Assembly: GCF_000443995.1 (NCBI RefSeq)
Contig: NZ_AUMC01000010.1
Coordinates: 186,001-250,000 of the forward strand
DNA from: Bacteriovorax sp. BAL6_X
GTDB taxonomy: Bacteria > Bdellovibrionota > Bacteriovoracia > Bacteriovoracales > Bacteriovoracaceae
Direction: 5' to 3'
DNA: 64,000 bases
Numbering within the stretch: position 1 is the stretch's first letter; each line of letters starts with the position of its first letter. Both the position numbers and the translations under genes were made by a program. Below, piece by piece: positions 15,791-25,368 of the stretch. Under the pieces are notes generated by a model. That model did no database searches, had not been told where the DNA came from, and was given only the letters and a program-made list of their open reading frames with translations.

Positions 15791-16960
15791 ATGGCCAGAC
15801 AACTTAAATTATTATTTTTAGCACTTTCACTTATGACAACGAATGCATTTGCTAGAGTTGAAGTAGGGAAGGTTAAGTTAACTAAAAGTGGTTCAACAGG
15901 TATTGTTACTGTTGGGCTCAAAGGGAAGTTTGATACAACTCCTGAGTTAACAATTAAGGATGATATTATTCAAGTAGCTTTAAAAGATACAATCGTATGG
16001 CCAAAGATTGAAAAGCAAGTATCTGTTAATGAAAAGTTTGATACGAAACTTCTAGCTTATCAATTTACTAAGGATGTTGCTCGCGTTCGCGCTATTCTCC
16101 CGTATGACATTAAAGGTAATGAAGATAAAGTTAGTTTAGAAGTTAGTGATAATGAAATTAAGATGTACTTTCCTATCACTGCAAATAAGAAACAAGTTGC
16201 AGTAACAAAAGCAGCTCCTACTAAGAAGGACCCTGTTAAGCAAAAGAATGCTGAAGCTTATGATGAAGGCTATCTTGCTAAGTTGTTAAAAGATAAAGAA
16301 GAAGTAACAAATAATAAAAACAAGAATAATGTAAAGCTAGAAAAGACTAGTGAGTCTTTACTTGCTCTTGCTAAAGAGAAGAATGAGCAGATTGAAGACA
16401 CTGTAAGCAATCTTTCTTCAGGTGTTGAAAAAGGTGGATTTCAGATGTCGACTTATATTTTTAAATTTATTGGGTTTTTTGCTCTATTTGCAGCAGGTAT
16501 CTTTTTTCTAATGAATTTCTTTAGAAAGGGAATGTTAAAAAAAGGTGGTCTTGGTCTTTTCTCAAATGCAAAAATGGTTGAGGTACTATCGACAACTTAT
16601 CTTGCTCCAAAGAGAAGCCTTCTTGTTGTTAGAGTTCAAAAACAAGTTTTCTTAATGGCCCAATCTGAAAAGGGAATGGATTTTTTAACTGAGATTCAAG
16701 ATACTACAGAATTCTTTAAAGAGGGTGAGAAGGCTCTTACTGGATCTAATTTTGATACAAACTTAGATACGGCAAATTCTGGCTCAAAAGAATTTAAACT
16801 GAAAGAAGTTACTCAAAATATGAAAGAAGCAAGTAACTCGACAGCTTCTTCGCAACAAGACATTTTAAATAGTCTTGCAGGACAAGCTAATCAAGAAGAG
16901 AAAGTTAGCTTAACAGCACAAATTAAGAAAAAAGTTAAGGACATGAAGTCTTTACAATAA
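15791..16960 (+). CDS. fliO: FliO with an N-terminal secreted AMIN-like domain
   Basis: FliO assists assembly of the FliPQR export gate. Normal FliO is about 100-140 residues; this protein has 389. It begins with a signal peptide (cut near residue 22 after NAFA) and a beta-rich domain (residues about 25-125) that resembles AMIN-type domains. A Lys-rich linker leads to the membrane segment (residues about 222-242, FFALFAAGIFFLMNFF) and the FliO cytoplasmic part (VEVLSTTYLAPKRSLLVVRV, with the conserved Lys and Val pattern). A 70-residue polar tail follows. Placement between fliN and fliP supports the name. The AMIN-like domain assignment is by pattern only. Confidence 0.85.
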   Translation: MARQLKLLFLALSLMTTNAFARVEVGKVKLTKSGSTGIVTVGLKGKFDTTPELTIKDDIIQVALKDTIVWPKIEKQVSVNEKFDTKLLAYQFTKDVARVRAILPYDIKGNEDKVSLEVSDNEIKMYFPITANKKQVAVTKAAPTKKDPVKQKNAEAYDEGYLAKLLKDKEEVTNNKNKNNVKLEKTSESLLALAKEKNEQIEDTVSNLSSGVEKGGFQMSTYIFKFIGFFALFAAGIFFLMNFFRKGMLKKGGLGLFSNAKMVEVLSTTYLAPKRSLLVVRVQKQVFLMAQSEKGMDFLTEIQDTTEFFKEGEKALTGSNFDTNLDTANSGSKEFKLKEVTQNMKEASNSTASSQQDILNSLAGQANQEEKVSLTAQIKKKVKDMKSLQ

Positions 16961-16991
16961 TTTTATTAAAATCAATTCAATAGGAAGTTGG

Positions 16992-17741
16992 ATGAATAAT
17001 TTTTTAAGAGCATTATTAATATTTAGTATTGGGGGATGGCTAAGTACGATCTTTGCTCAACAATCAACTAACCTGGGTCTTCCAGGTCTTTCTGTTAATT
17101 TCGGACAGGGCGTTGATCTCGTTGATACAATCGAACTTACAATTCTTTTTACGGTACTAACACTTGCACCGGCGGTTTTAATTCTTTGTACTTGTTTTAC
17201 AAGAATTATCGTTGTTCTGTCTTTCATGAGACAAGCAATTGGTACGCAAAGTATGCCACCAAATCAGCTTCTTATCGGCTTTGCCCTTTTCCTTTCTGTT
17301 TTTGTTATGCAGCCAACAGGCGAAGAGATTTATGCAAATGCAGTTAAACCATATATGGATAAGAAAATTACGACAACTTTAGCAGTTGATCGTATTGAAG
17401 GTTCTCTTAGAAAGTTTATGAATAAGCAGGTTCGTAAGGCCGATATTGGACTTTTCTATGATGTAACAAATCGTCAGGCACCACAATCAATTGATGATGT
17501 ACCTATTCACTTTTTAATTCCAGCATTTATTATTTCAGAACTAAAGACAGCATTTCAAATTGGTTTCTTACTTTATATTCCATTTCTAATTTTAGATATG
17601 GTTGTGGCTTCTGTTCTAATGGCCATGGGGATGATGATGCTTCCTCCAGTCGTTATTTCACTACCATTTAAACTTTTACTATTTGTTCTTGTGGACGGTT
17701 GGCAACTTGTTACTGGATCACTTTTACGTTCGTTTAATTAG
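16992..17741 (+). CDS. fliP: Flagellar export gate protein FliP
   Basis: FliP forms the core of the type III export gate with FliQ and FliR. The 249-residue protein has a cleavable signal (residues about 1-22), then the conserved LTLAPAVLILCTCFTRIIVV segment, the MPPNQLLIGFALFLSVFVM motif, and a C-terminal region (IPAFIISELKTAFQIGFLLY and MMMLPPVVISLPFKLLLF) that is nearly invariant in the family. Translation starts at an ATG 31 bp after fliO with GGAAG upstream. Confidence 0.97.
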   Translation: MNNFLRALLIFSIGGWLSTIFAQQSTNLGLPGLSVNFGQGVDLVDTIELTILFTVLTLAPAVLILCTCFTRIIVVLSFMRQAIGTQSMPPNQLLIGFALFLSVFVMQPTGEEIYANAVKPYMDKKITTTLAVDRIEGSLRKFMNKQVRKADIGLFYDVTNRQAPQSIDDVPIHFLIPAFIISELKTAFQIGFLLYIPFLILDMVVASVLMAMGMMMLPPVVISLPFKLLLFVLVDGWQLVTGSLLRSFN

Positions 17742-17749
17742 GAGTAATC

Positions 17750-18019
17750 ATGGACTTTTTTTCTGACATCGCAAGACAAGCAATTACAATTGGACTGATG
17801 ATATCTGCACCAATGTTGGCAGGTGCACTTATTATGGGTATTTTAGTTTCAATTTTTCAAGCTGTTACTCAAATCAATGAGCAGACACTTTCATTTATTC
17901 CAAAGATCCTAGTGATTGTTGGCGCGCTTGTTCTTACTGCTCCGTGGATGACGGATCAGTTAACAACATTTACAAAAGATCTAATTATTTCTATTCCAAG
18001 TCTTGTTACTGGAAGGTAG
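17750..18019 (+). CDS. fliQ: Flagellar export gate protein FliQ
   Basis: FliQ is a two-helix subunit wrapped around the FliP/FliR export channel. The 89 residues hold two membrane segments (about 15-38 and 52-72) and the family motifs ARQAITIGLMISAPMLAGAL and AVTQINEQTLSFIPKILV. It starts 8 bp after fliP, with GGAG before its ATG. Confidence 0.97.
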   Translation: MDFFSDIARQAITIGLMISAPMLAGALIMGILVSIFQAVTQINEQTLSFIPKILVIVGALVLTAPWMTDQLTTFTKDLIISIPSLVTGR

Positions 18020-18029
18020 GCCAAGTTAG

Positions 18030-18806
18030 ATGACAATTCAAATTACTGACATTGTCCCAATCATTGCATTCTGGTTAATTTTTACCAGACTGCTGGCTAT
18101 TAATTTTCAGCTTCCTATTTACGATAACTTACCAATTCCTATGATTGTTAAGATCTTATCGACACTAGTGATGAGCTTTTGCTTCTATCCGTATATTCAG
18201 GGTGAAGTAATCAAAGATATTATGTTTGTGGGTAAGGACCAGTTCTGGGCCCTAACTATTATTTACACACTTATTGGATTGATAATTGGATATTTGGTAA
18301 AATCAATTATGGGTATCTTCCTGTCTGCAGGTAGTATTATTACCCAGCAAATTGGATTTGCGGCCATTCGCTACTTCGATCCTTCTTCTGGTCAGCAAGT
18401 AGGTCCTTTCGAAAGGCTAATACAATGGACTGTTCTCGTTATGGTTGTTTCATCAGGTGCTTTATTACCAATGTTTAAAGGGATTTTTCAATCTTTTTAC
18501 ACGATTCATATTTATGATTTTGGTGTATTTGCAAAGTCGCATATCTTCTATATCGAAGCATTCAAATCAATTTTTATTGCAGCAATTATGCTGGCGACAC
18601 CATTAATTTTTACAAATATGCTCATCAGTACGGTTCTAGGAATTATTGCTCGTACTGTTCCACAAATGAATATCATTATGGTTAGCTTTGTCGTCAATAT
18701 TGGACTAGGTCTACTAGTATTTACGGCAACAAGCGATGAGTTCTTTCAAGTAGCATTTAGAATGTATACGGAAAGGCTTGGCGAGTGGTTTAACTTTATC
18801 ATTTAA
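18030..18806 (+). CDS. fliR: Flagellar export gate protein FliR
   Basis: FliR completes the FliP5-Q4-R1 export gate. The 258-residue protein has six or so membrane segments, and the family stretch where LSAGSIITQQIGFA is followed by DPSSGQQVGPFERLIQW is clear. The C-terminal part (TVLGIIARTVPQMNIIMVSF) matches the conserved region. The start ATG is 10 bp after fliQ, in the same operon. Confidence 0.95.
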   Translation: MTIQITDIVPIIAFWLIFTRLLAINFQLPIYDNLPIPMIVKILSTLVMSFCFYPYIQGEVIKDIMFVGKDQFWALTIIYTLIGLIIGYLVKSIMGIFLSAGSIITQQIGFAAIRYFDPSSGQQVGPFERLIQWTVLVMVVSSGALLPMFKGIFQSFYTIHIYDFGVFAKSHIFYIEAFKSIFIAAIMLATPLIFTNMLISTVLGIIARTVPQMNIIMVSFVVNIGLGLLVFTATSDEFFQVAFRMYTERLGEWFNFII

Positions 18807-18816
18807 GGGGTAAGTC

Positions 18817-19893
18817 GTGGCCGAAGATACAGATCAAGAAAAAACGGAAGACCCTTCCCAGCATCGAATTGACGAATCGAAAAGAAAGGGGGAGGTTGCA
18901 TCTTCGAAAGAACTAACGAGTGTGTTAGTGCTGGCTGCCTGTATCATGACTCTGGCCCTTTCTCTTCTTTTTATTTATCAAGAAATGGAAGAGTTTATTA
19001 GATGGATTATGCACCTTGATCCTGCAACTGCTTTCACTGAGAAGTCTCTGAAAACAATTGCGAATAAAACGGCTACAACAGCTTTAGTTTGTGCTGCACC
19101 AGTTTGTATTGTCTCTCTTTGTGCTGGTATCATTGCAAATGTTGCTCAAATTGGATTTATCTACGCACCTGAAGTTCTAGAATTTAAACCAGAAAGAATA
19201 GATCCGATTAAAGGGACCAAGAACCTATTTTCGATGAAGGCAGTTGTTGAAGCAATTAAAGGTGTTTTTAAATTTATCATTGTTCTTGGAATTGTTTACT
19301 TATATATGAAGGATGATATTACGCAATTTGTAGGTTTTCTACACGTTGACTTTTTTCAAGCCTTTGTTATTGGAAAAGACATTCTGGTAAAACTTGGTTT
19401 TTCAATCCTTGCAGGTCTTGTCGTAGTTGCCGCTGGAGACTTCGCATATCAAAAGTATGCTCATAAGAAAAAACTTATGATGACAAAAGAAGAAGCAAAG
19501 AGAGAGTCAAAAGAGCAAGATGGTTCTCCTGAAGTGAAGCAAAGAATTCGCCAAATCCAACGAGAGCAAGCACAAAAGAGAATGCTTGCAGATGTACAAT
19601 CTGCGGATGTTATTGTAACTAATCCAACTCACATTTCTATTGTCATAAAATATGACCAAGAGACGATGATCGCTCCTGGTATTGTTGGAAAGGGTGCAGA
19701 TCATCTTGCGCTTAGAATTAGAGAAATTGCTAAAGAACATAATATTCCAATTGTTGAAAACGTTCCTTTAGCACGAGCACTATATAAGTCAGTTAAAGTA
19801 GGGGAAGGAGTCCCACGTACTTTATATAAAGCAGTCGCTGAAGTACTGGCGTTTGTTTATAAGCTTAAGAAAAAGCAAAAAGCTATTAGCTAA
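18817..19893 (+). CDS. flhB: Flagellar export switch protein FlhB
   Basis: FlhB sits beside the export gate and switches substrate class by cutting itself. The 358-residue protein uses a GTG start (GGGG upstream) and begins EKTEDPSQHRIDESKRKGEV, the family signature. Four membrane segments follow (about 30-55, 88-110, 145-165, 190-210). The autocleavage motif NPTH is present in VIVTNPTHISIVIKYD, so the switch should work. The C-terminal domain (APGIVGKGADHLALRIREIA, NVPLARALY) is complete. Confidence 0.97.
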   Translation: MAEDTDQEKTEDPSQHRIDESKRKGEVASSKELTSVLVLAACIMTLALSLLFIYQEMEEFIRWIMHLDPATAFTEKSLKTIANKTATTALVCAAPVCIVSLCAGIIANVAQIGFIYAPEVLEFKPERIDPIKGTKNLFSMKAVVEAIKGVFKFIIVLGIVYLYMKDDITQFVGFLHVDFFQAFVIGKDILVKLGFSILAGLVVVAAGDFAYQKYAHKKKLMMTKEEAKRESKEQDGSPEVKQRIRQIQREQAQKRMLADVQSADVIVTNPTHISIVIKYDQETMIAPGIVGKGADHLALRIREIAKEHNIPIVENVPLARALYKSVKVGEGVPRTLYKAVAEVLAFVYKLKKKQKAIS

Positions 19894-19913
19894 TTAAATT
19901 TTAGGAAAGTATC

Positions 19914-21989
19914 ATGGATGATATCTTTAAGAGATTAAAAGTATTAACAGAAAATTCAGACCTCGCAGTAGCGATCGGTATTCTAGCAGTTCTGGCCGTT
20001 ATGATTATTCCGGTACCACCAGTGGTACTCGATTTACTTTTAGCAATTACACTATCATTCGCAATTATTATTCTATTGGTTTCTGTCTATACTAAGAAAC
20101 CTCTAGATTTCTCAACTTTTCCTGCAGTTCTTCTTGTAACAACATTATTTAGACTCTCTCTTAACGTTGCTTCAACTCGTAACATTCTACTTCGTTCAGG
20201 AAGTGAAGGAACGAGTGCCGCCGGTGAAATCATTCGAAGTTTCGGCGAGTTCGTTGTTGAGGGAAACTTTGTTGTTGGTATCATTGTTTTTATTATTCTG
20301 GTAATTATCAACTTTATGGTAATCACCAAAGGTGCTGGAAGGGTTGCTGAAGTAGGCGCAAGGTTCACACTCGATGCAATGCCTGGTAAGCAGATGGCCA
20401 TTGATGCTGACTTAAATGCTGGTCTGATTAATGATGAAGATGCAAAGAGAAGACGTGCTGAGGTTGCTGAAGAAGCAGATTTTTACGGGTCAATGGATGG
20501 TGCTTCGAAGTTTGTTCGAGGGGATGCTATTGCAGGGATCTTAATTACGGCCATTAATATCATCGGTGGGATAATCGTTGGTGTTGGTCAGTATAAAATG
20601 AGTTTTGGAAGTGCTGCTGAAACATATACTCTTCTAACGGTAGGGGATGGACTTGTTTCACAAATTCCTGCTCTAATTATTTCAACTGCTGCCGGTATTA
20701 TTGCAACAAGAAATACAAGTGAAGATAATCTTGGTGCTCAAATGAGTAAGCAATTTAAGCTTCACCCAAAAGCTGTTCTAATTGCTGGATGTGTACTTCT
20801 AATCTTTGCAATGATTCCAGGTTTGCCTAAACTTCCATTTATCACAGTAGGCCTGGTCCTCGTTTATGTTTCAAATAAAATGGAAAATGAAATTGTTCAA
20901 GAGAAGCTTGCTGCTGAAACAGTTGTTGAAGAGGAAAAGAAATCAACTCCTGAGTCACTAGAAGATCTTCTTAATCTTGAGCTTGTTGAACTTGAGGTAG
21001 GATATGGACTAGTTAATCTAGTGGATTCATCTCAAAATGGTGACCTTCTTGAGCGTATCACTTATATGAGAAAGCAATTTGCACTAGATTGGGGTGTAAT
21101 TATTCCTTCTGTACGAATTAAGGACAATCTTGAGCTTGCTCCTGGTGGATACTCACTAAAGATTAAAGGTGTGGAGGTTGCTCAAGGTGAACTTGTACCA
21201 GATCACTACCTTGCAATGGACCCTGGAAGTGTTATTGAGCCAATTGATGGCATTGAAACAATTGAACCAGTATTTGGCTTACCTGCTGTATGGATTACTG
21301 AAGACCAGAAGGATGATGCCGGATTTAACGGTTATACTGTAGTGGATCTGTCAACTGTTCTAGCAACTCACTTAACTGAGATCTTAAGAACTAATTTACA
21401 TGAGTTATTTGGTCGCCAGGAACTTGTTCGAGTTATGGATAATTTTAAAGAACACTATCCTAAAATTGTTGCTGATCTTGTTCCAGAAATCCTTCCTCTT
21501 GGGGCAGTTTTAAAGGTGTTACAGAACCTTTTAAGGGAAAATGTTTCCATCAGAGACCTACGTACGATCCTAGAGTCTCTTTCTGAACATGGCACAAGAA
21601 TTAAGGATACAGATCTTCTGACTGAAAACGTCAGACAATCGTTATACCGCACTATTACTGAATCTATAAAGTCTGCCAATGGTGATTTGCCGATATTTAC
21701 GTTAGATCGTAAAATAGAAGAACAGGTTGCTGGCAATCTCATACAAACAGAAAATGGTCAACAAGTTTCTTTAGACCCAAGAATTACCCAATCGATTTTG
21801 GCCAGTTTAAATGAGAAAATAGAGGAGGCCACAAACATGGGAGAAAAGATGATTGTTCTTTGCTCACCAGTTATTCGCGGTCACTTTAAGAAATTGACAG
21901 AAAAATTCATACCAAACTTGATTGTAGTAAGTCATAATGAATTAAGTCCGGATGTGAATATTAGGTCACTTGGAACGGTGAGGTTATAG
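19914..21989 (+). CDS. flhA: Flagellar export platform protein FlhA
   Basis: FlhA forms the nonameric ring of the type III export apparatus and uses proton flow for export. The 691 residues match the family length. Seven or eight membrane segments fill the N-terminal 320 residues. The conserved FHIPEP region (SLNVASTRNILLRSG, EIIRSFGEFVVEGN, KGAGRVAEVGARFTLDAMPG and the QMAIDADLNAGLI loop) is intact. The cytoplasmic ring domain follows (GYGLVNLVD, DNLELAPGGYSLKIKG, REVSIRD-type segment). It is 20 bp after flhB and only one base before flhF. Confidence 0.97.
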   Translation: MDDIFKRLKVLTENSDLAVAIGILAVLAVMIIPVPPVVLDLLLAITLSFAIIILLVSVYTKKPLDFSTFPAVLLVTTLFRLSLNVASTRNILLRSGSEGTSAAGEIIRSFGEFVVEGNFVVGIIVFIILVIINFMVITKGAGRVAEVGARFTLDAMPGKQMAIDADLNAGLINDEDAKRRRAEVAEEADFYGSMDGASKFVRGDAIAGILITAINIIGGIIVGVGQYKMSFGSAAETYTLLTVGDGLVSQIPALIISTAAGIIATRNTSEDNLGAQMSKQFKLHPKAVLIAGCVLLIFAMIPGLPKLPFITVGLVLVYVSNKMENEIVQEKLAAETVVEEEKKSTPESLEDLLNLELVELEVGYGLVNLVDSSQNGDLLERITYMRKQFALDWGVIIPSVRIKDNLELAPGGYSLKIKGVEVAQGELVPDHYLAMDPGSVIEPIDGIETIEPVFGLPAVWITEDQKDDAGFNGYTVVDLSTVLATHLTEILRTNLHELFGRQELVRVMDNFKEHYPKIVADLVPEILPLGAVLKVLQNLLRENVSIRDLRTILESLSEHGTRIKDTDLLTENVRQSLYRTITESIKSANGDLPIFTLDRKIEEQVAGNLIQTENGQQVSLDPRITQSILASLNEKIEEATNMGEKMIVLCSPVIRGHFKKLTEKFIPNLIVVSHNELSPDVNIRSLGTVRL

Positions 21990-21990
21990 G

Positions 21991-23460
21991 ATGTACGTGA
22001 GAAAATTTGAAGCAGATTCTTTAGATGAGGCATTAGCGAATATTAAGGCCGAGCTAGGACCTGACGCAATTATTCTTAAGACACAGACTAATAAAGGAAT
22101 TAAAGGCGCTTTTAAAAAGAAGAAAATTGAAATCACTGCTGCAATTTCTGAAAAAAACTACACTAAGAAGGCCAAGGTTGATAACGTTCTTAATCCGGAA
22201 CAAAAAGATTCATTTTATAAAAACAACTCATCTTATATTGCAAATATGATAAATTCACACGATCAAAATACTAATGGACAAGCACAAACTAACTCACTAA
22301 ATGGATATGGAAGTTTAGGCCTTAACCGAAAGGTGAGTGCTGTTGAAGAAAACTCTTCTCAAGCAAACTCTGGACTTGATGATTTTCTAAATTCTATTGA
22401 TCGTGAAGAAGTAAAAAAAGCCGCTGCAAATGCTGAGTCTGAACACTTTAATGATTTTTTAAATGGGGACTTCTCTCTTGAAGAAGAAATTCAGGAAGAA
22501 GTTATTGTTGAAAGACCACAGGTTCAACATGCAAGATCAGTTCAGTCTCAACCTCTTCATGAAACACGTGCAAATAGTGAAGAAGTAAGTGAGTTAATGG
22601 AAACTCAAAGAAATAAAATTGATGAGCTTGAAAAGAAAATATTTGAATTAAGCCAAAGTGTTCAGGTGATGACTAAACCTCAGGCCCTTGGTGTTAAAGA
22701 GATGGTAACAATCTTTAGAAGCTTAGATATCGAAGAAAGATATATTCAAAAGGTTGTACGTAAGGCAAATTTTGAATTATCTGATGAAGAAAAAGAAAAC
22801 CCAGATACAGTTTTCGAATTTGCACTAAAAGAAATGATGGGGGAAGTAAGAACGGCAATGCCACTTTTTTCTTCTGTTGATAATGAAGAGTCTAAAACTG
22901 TAACAGTTCTTATTTCTGATGCTTCATGTGGTCAGAGCTCTATGCTAACAAAGCTTTCTGCTCTTAAGCAGGACTCTGTAATTATTAGAAATAAGGCCAA
23001 CACAGGATTTAAAGATAATACTTCTTTTTCTGAAAAGTTTTTTAATGTTGAATCAAATATCTGTGAATCAATTTCTGAAATCGTTGCTCAAACAAGAAAA
23101 TCAATAGAAACAAAGAAAAATGTTTTTATCGACTACAAGGCAACAAACCAAGAAATCAATGAAATCAAGAAGTTCGTTGATGGATTAAGACGTAGTTTTG
23201 AAAATGTGGAAGTTTTAATCTGTCTATCGGGAATCAATACAGAGTTGTATAATAGAAAAGTACTAAATCGTTATGCAAATATTGCAAATGGTTTAGTGGT
23301 AACACACTTAGATCAATGCTTGAATTATGGGTCACTCTTTAATCTTGCAATTGACTTTAACTCGTTACCTTATAAGTTTTTTGGAACGGGTGAGATTGTT
23401 CCTGATGACCTAGAAGCTGCAACCGCCGAAAGGATTTTGGCCGGTATTTTTAAGCTGTAG
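21991..23460 (+). CDS. flhF: FlhF-type flagellar placement protein with degenerate GTPase motifs
   Basis: FlhF normally is an SRP-type GTPase that sets polar flagellum position. This 489-residue protein has the family N-terminus (YVRKFEADSLDEALANIK, ELGPDAIILKT) and the helical N domain, separated by a long acidic linker (residues about 60-200). The G domain has lost its nucleotide site: where GPTGVGKTTT is expected it reads SDASCGQSSMLTKL, and where the DTAGR loop belongs it reads IDYKATNQ. A THLDQ trace of the TKLD motif and the C-terminal GEIVPDDLEAA remain. Location between flhA and flhG confirms orthology. Binding of GTP is unlikely, so it may act as a scaffold; that is inference. Confidence 0.9.
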   Translation: MYVRKFEADSLDEALANIKAELGPDAIILKTQTNKGIKGAFKKKKIEITAAISEKNYTKKAKVDNVLNPEQKDSFYKNNSSYIANMINSHDQNTNGQAQTNSLNGYGSLGLNRKVSAVEENSSQANSGLDDFLNSIDREEVKKAAANAESEHFNDFLNGDFSLEEEIQEEVIVERPQVQHARSVQSQPLHETRANSEEVSELMETQRNKIDELEKKIFELSQSVQVMTKPQALGVKEMVTIFRSLDIEERYIQKVVRKANFELSDEEKENPDTVFEFALKEMMGEVRTAMPLFSSVDNEESKTVTVLISDASCGQSSMLTKLSALKQDSVIIRNKANTGFKDNTSFSEKFFNVESNICESISEIVAQTRKSIETKKNVFIDYKATNQEINEIKKFVDGLRRSFENVEVLICLSGINTELYNRKVLNRYANIANGLVVTHLDQCLNYGSLFNLAIDFNSLPYKFFGTGEIVPDDLEAATAERILAGIFKL

Positions 23461-23508
23461 CTTTTTTTGTTATTAGATTAAATTTTTAAGTTTTGTTTAG
23501 GAGACAGG

Positions 23509-24405
23509 ATGTCCAGAAACGATCTTTCAACATGGTTGTTGTCACACCGTAGTGATGATAGCTGCGAATTGAATGTTAAAACCCCTCTTAATTACCTTAA
23601 TGAAGAATGTGAAATTATTGCAGTTGGATCAGGTAAAGGCGGTGTAGGGAAGACCACTACTGCTTTAATGATTGCCAACGAACTTAGTACTAAAGGCAAG
23701 AAGGTTCTTTTAATCGATTGCGATTATAACCTTTCAAATACTGCCGTTAAATTAGGACTACCTCTAAACGATAATTTTTACTCCCTTCTTTCACTAGAAA
23801 AATCATTTGATGAATGTCTATACAAACTTGGAAATATACACCTTCTAAGTGGTTGTAATGGTAATAGTGATTTATTCGATACTAGCTTTGAGCACGATAA
23901 ATTTATTATCGATATTATTGCGGCACATAGAAGTGAATATGATCACGTGATTCTAGATTGTCCAGCTGGCGTCAACAAAGAGACGATAAATCTACAGGCG
24001 TACGCTGATTATCGTTTTATGGTTGTTAATCCTGACCGTTCTTCTATCACTGATACATACGCCTTAATTAAAATTCTAAATCAAAAATATCAAATTAAAA
24101 ATAATCACCTCATTGTGAATAGAGTTGATTCAAATCAACAGTATCGAAAAGTAGTGAAATCTCTAGTGGATACTGTTGCTAGCTTTATGCAAGCGAACCT
24201 AAGTGTATTAGGAGGTGTGAAGAATTTAGAAATTCCATCTGACAAATTTGATCACGCTCTTTTGAAAACGGAAAAGAATTCCCTTTCGAAATATTACACT
24301 AATATCATTAATAAATTTACCGACGAGGACAGTACTAGTCGAGTCGCGCCTGCGTTGCTGAAGGGATTCAGTCGTGCTGGTAGTAACCCACAGCAACTAG
24401 CTTAA
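23509..24405 (+). CDS. flhG: FlhG (FleN/YlxH) MinD-like ATPase
   Basis: FlhG is the MinD-type ATPase that limits flagellar number, usually by stimulating FlhF GTPase. The 298 residues carry an intact deviant Walker A (GSGKGGVGKTTTALMIANEL), the LIDCDYNLSN switch and the VILDCPAGVN segment. An N-terminal region of about 35 residues, where the FlhF-activating sequence lies in other species, precedes the Walker A. So the ATPase is kept though its partner FlhF has lost GTPase motifs. It follows flhF by 48 bp with GGAG upstream. Confidence 0.93.
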   Translation: MSRNDLSTWLLSHRSDDSCELNVKTPLNYLNEECEIIAVGSGKGGVGKTTTALMIANELSTKGKKVLLIDCDYNLSNTAVKLGLPLNDNFYSLLSLEKSFDECLYKLGNIHLLSGCNGNSDLFDTSFEHDKFIIDIIAAHRSEYDHVILDCPAGVNKETINLQAYADYRFMVVNPDRSSITDTYALIKILNQKYQIKNNHLIVNRVDSNQQYRKVVKSLVDTVASFMQANLSVLGGVKNLEIPSDKFDHALLKTEKNSLSKYYTNIINKFTDEDSTSRVAPALLKGFSRAGSNPQQLA

Positions 24406-24421
24406 TCAAGGAGTGAGAGAG

Positions 24422-25207
24422 ATGTCATCGTTGGCCAAAAAGTTAAAGAATTTAAAAGATTATAGATCAACTGTAGATCCAAAAGTAAAAGATGAGATCG
24501 TAGTAGAATACGCTCCATTAATTAAGTATATTGCACAAAAAATTGCATCACGCCTACCATCAAATATTGAATTAGATGATCTAATTTCATGTGGTGTTAT
24601 TGGACTAATGGATGCAATTGAAAAATTTGATCCTTCACGTGATAATAAATTTAAAACTTATGCAGAATTTAGAATTAGAGGAGCAATCTTAGATGAACTT
24701 CGTTCTCAAGACTGGGTACCTCGTTCTGTAAGAGAGAAGGCAAAGTTAATTGATCGTGCATATTCAAAGTTGGAATCTGAACTTGGCCGTCCAGCAACTG
24801 ATGATGAAATGTGTAAAGAACTAGAGTGTTCTAAAGAAGAATTTCACACGATGCTAAATAAAGCAAAATCAGTCTCTATCCTTAACATTGATGACTCAGC
24901 GACATTTAATCGCAATGATAAGCGTGCAATGGCCGGACTAAATGAAGACAGTAAAGCAATGAATCCATTTACTGCTGTTTCAAATAAAAACTTCAGAGAC
25001 AAAATTAAAGAGGGAATCGAACAACTTCCAGAAAAGCAGAGACTTGTTCTTTCTCTATACTACTACGAAGACTTAAACCTTAAGGAAATTGGTCAGGTAC
25101 TAGATGTAACGGAGTCACGTGTTTCTCAATTACATACTCAAGCTGTAATGAAGCTTAAAGCTAAGCTGCAAAATATGTTTGAAGGTTATGAAGAACTAGT
25201 TAGTTAA
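24422..25207 (+). CDS. fliA: RNA polymerase sigma28 factor FliA
   Basis: FliA directs transcription of late flagellar and motility genes. The ATG at 24422 is chosen over the GTG at 24413 because AAGGAG (24408-24413) sits 8 bases before it. The 261 residues show region 2 (ELDDLISCGVIGLMDAIEKF, KFKTYAEFRIRGAILDELRS, DWVPRSVREKAK), region 3 and region 4 (LPEKQRLVLSLYYYEDLNLK, then LDVTESRVSQLHTQAVMKL). These are the standard FliA motifs. It is the last gene of the operon, before a terminator. Its targets should carry TAAA-N15-GCCGATAA-like promoters; one candidate lies at 25369. Confidence 0.96.
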   Translation: MSSLAKKLKNLKDYRSTVDPKVKDEIVVEYAPLIKYIAQKIASRLPSNIELDDLISCGVIGLMDAIEKFDPSRDNKFKTYAEFRIRGAILDELRSQDWVPRSVREKAKLIDRAYSKLESELGRPATDDEMCKELECSKEEFHTMLNKAKSVSILNIDDSATFNRNDKRAMAGLNEDSKAMNPFTAVSNKNFRDKIKEGIEQLPEKQRLVLSLYYYEDLNLKEIGQVLDVTESRVSQLHTQAVMKLKAKLQNMFEGYEELVS

Positions 25208-25243
25208 TCAAAATTTAAAACGAAAAAACATACTTTTTTACTC

Positions 25244-25271
25244 AGGCCCTTTAATATAAAGGGCCTTTGTT
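25244..25271 (+). terminator. Terminator of the flagellar operon
   Basis: AGGCCCTTT-AATAT-AAAGGGCCT stem with a T-containing tail, 37 bases after the fliA stop. It separates the operon from the receptor-like gene. Confidence 0.88.
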
Positions 25272-25368
25272 TGCCTATAAAATAAATTAATTAAGTCTTT
25301 AAAATTCAATTAAAAAATTGCATAATAAATGTAGAAATTTCTTACGTTCACAGGATGTGAAGGACCGT

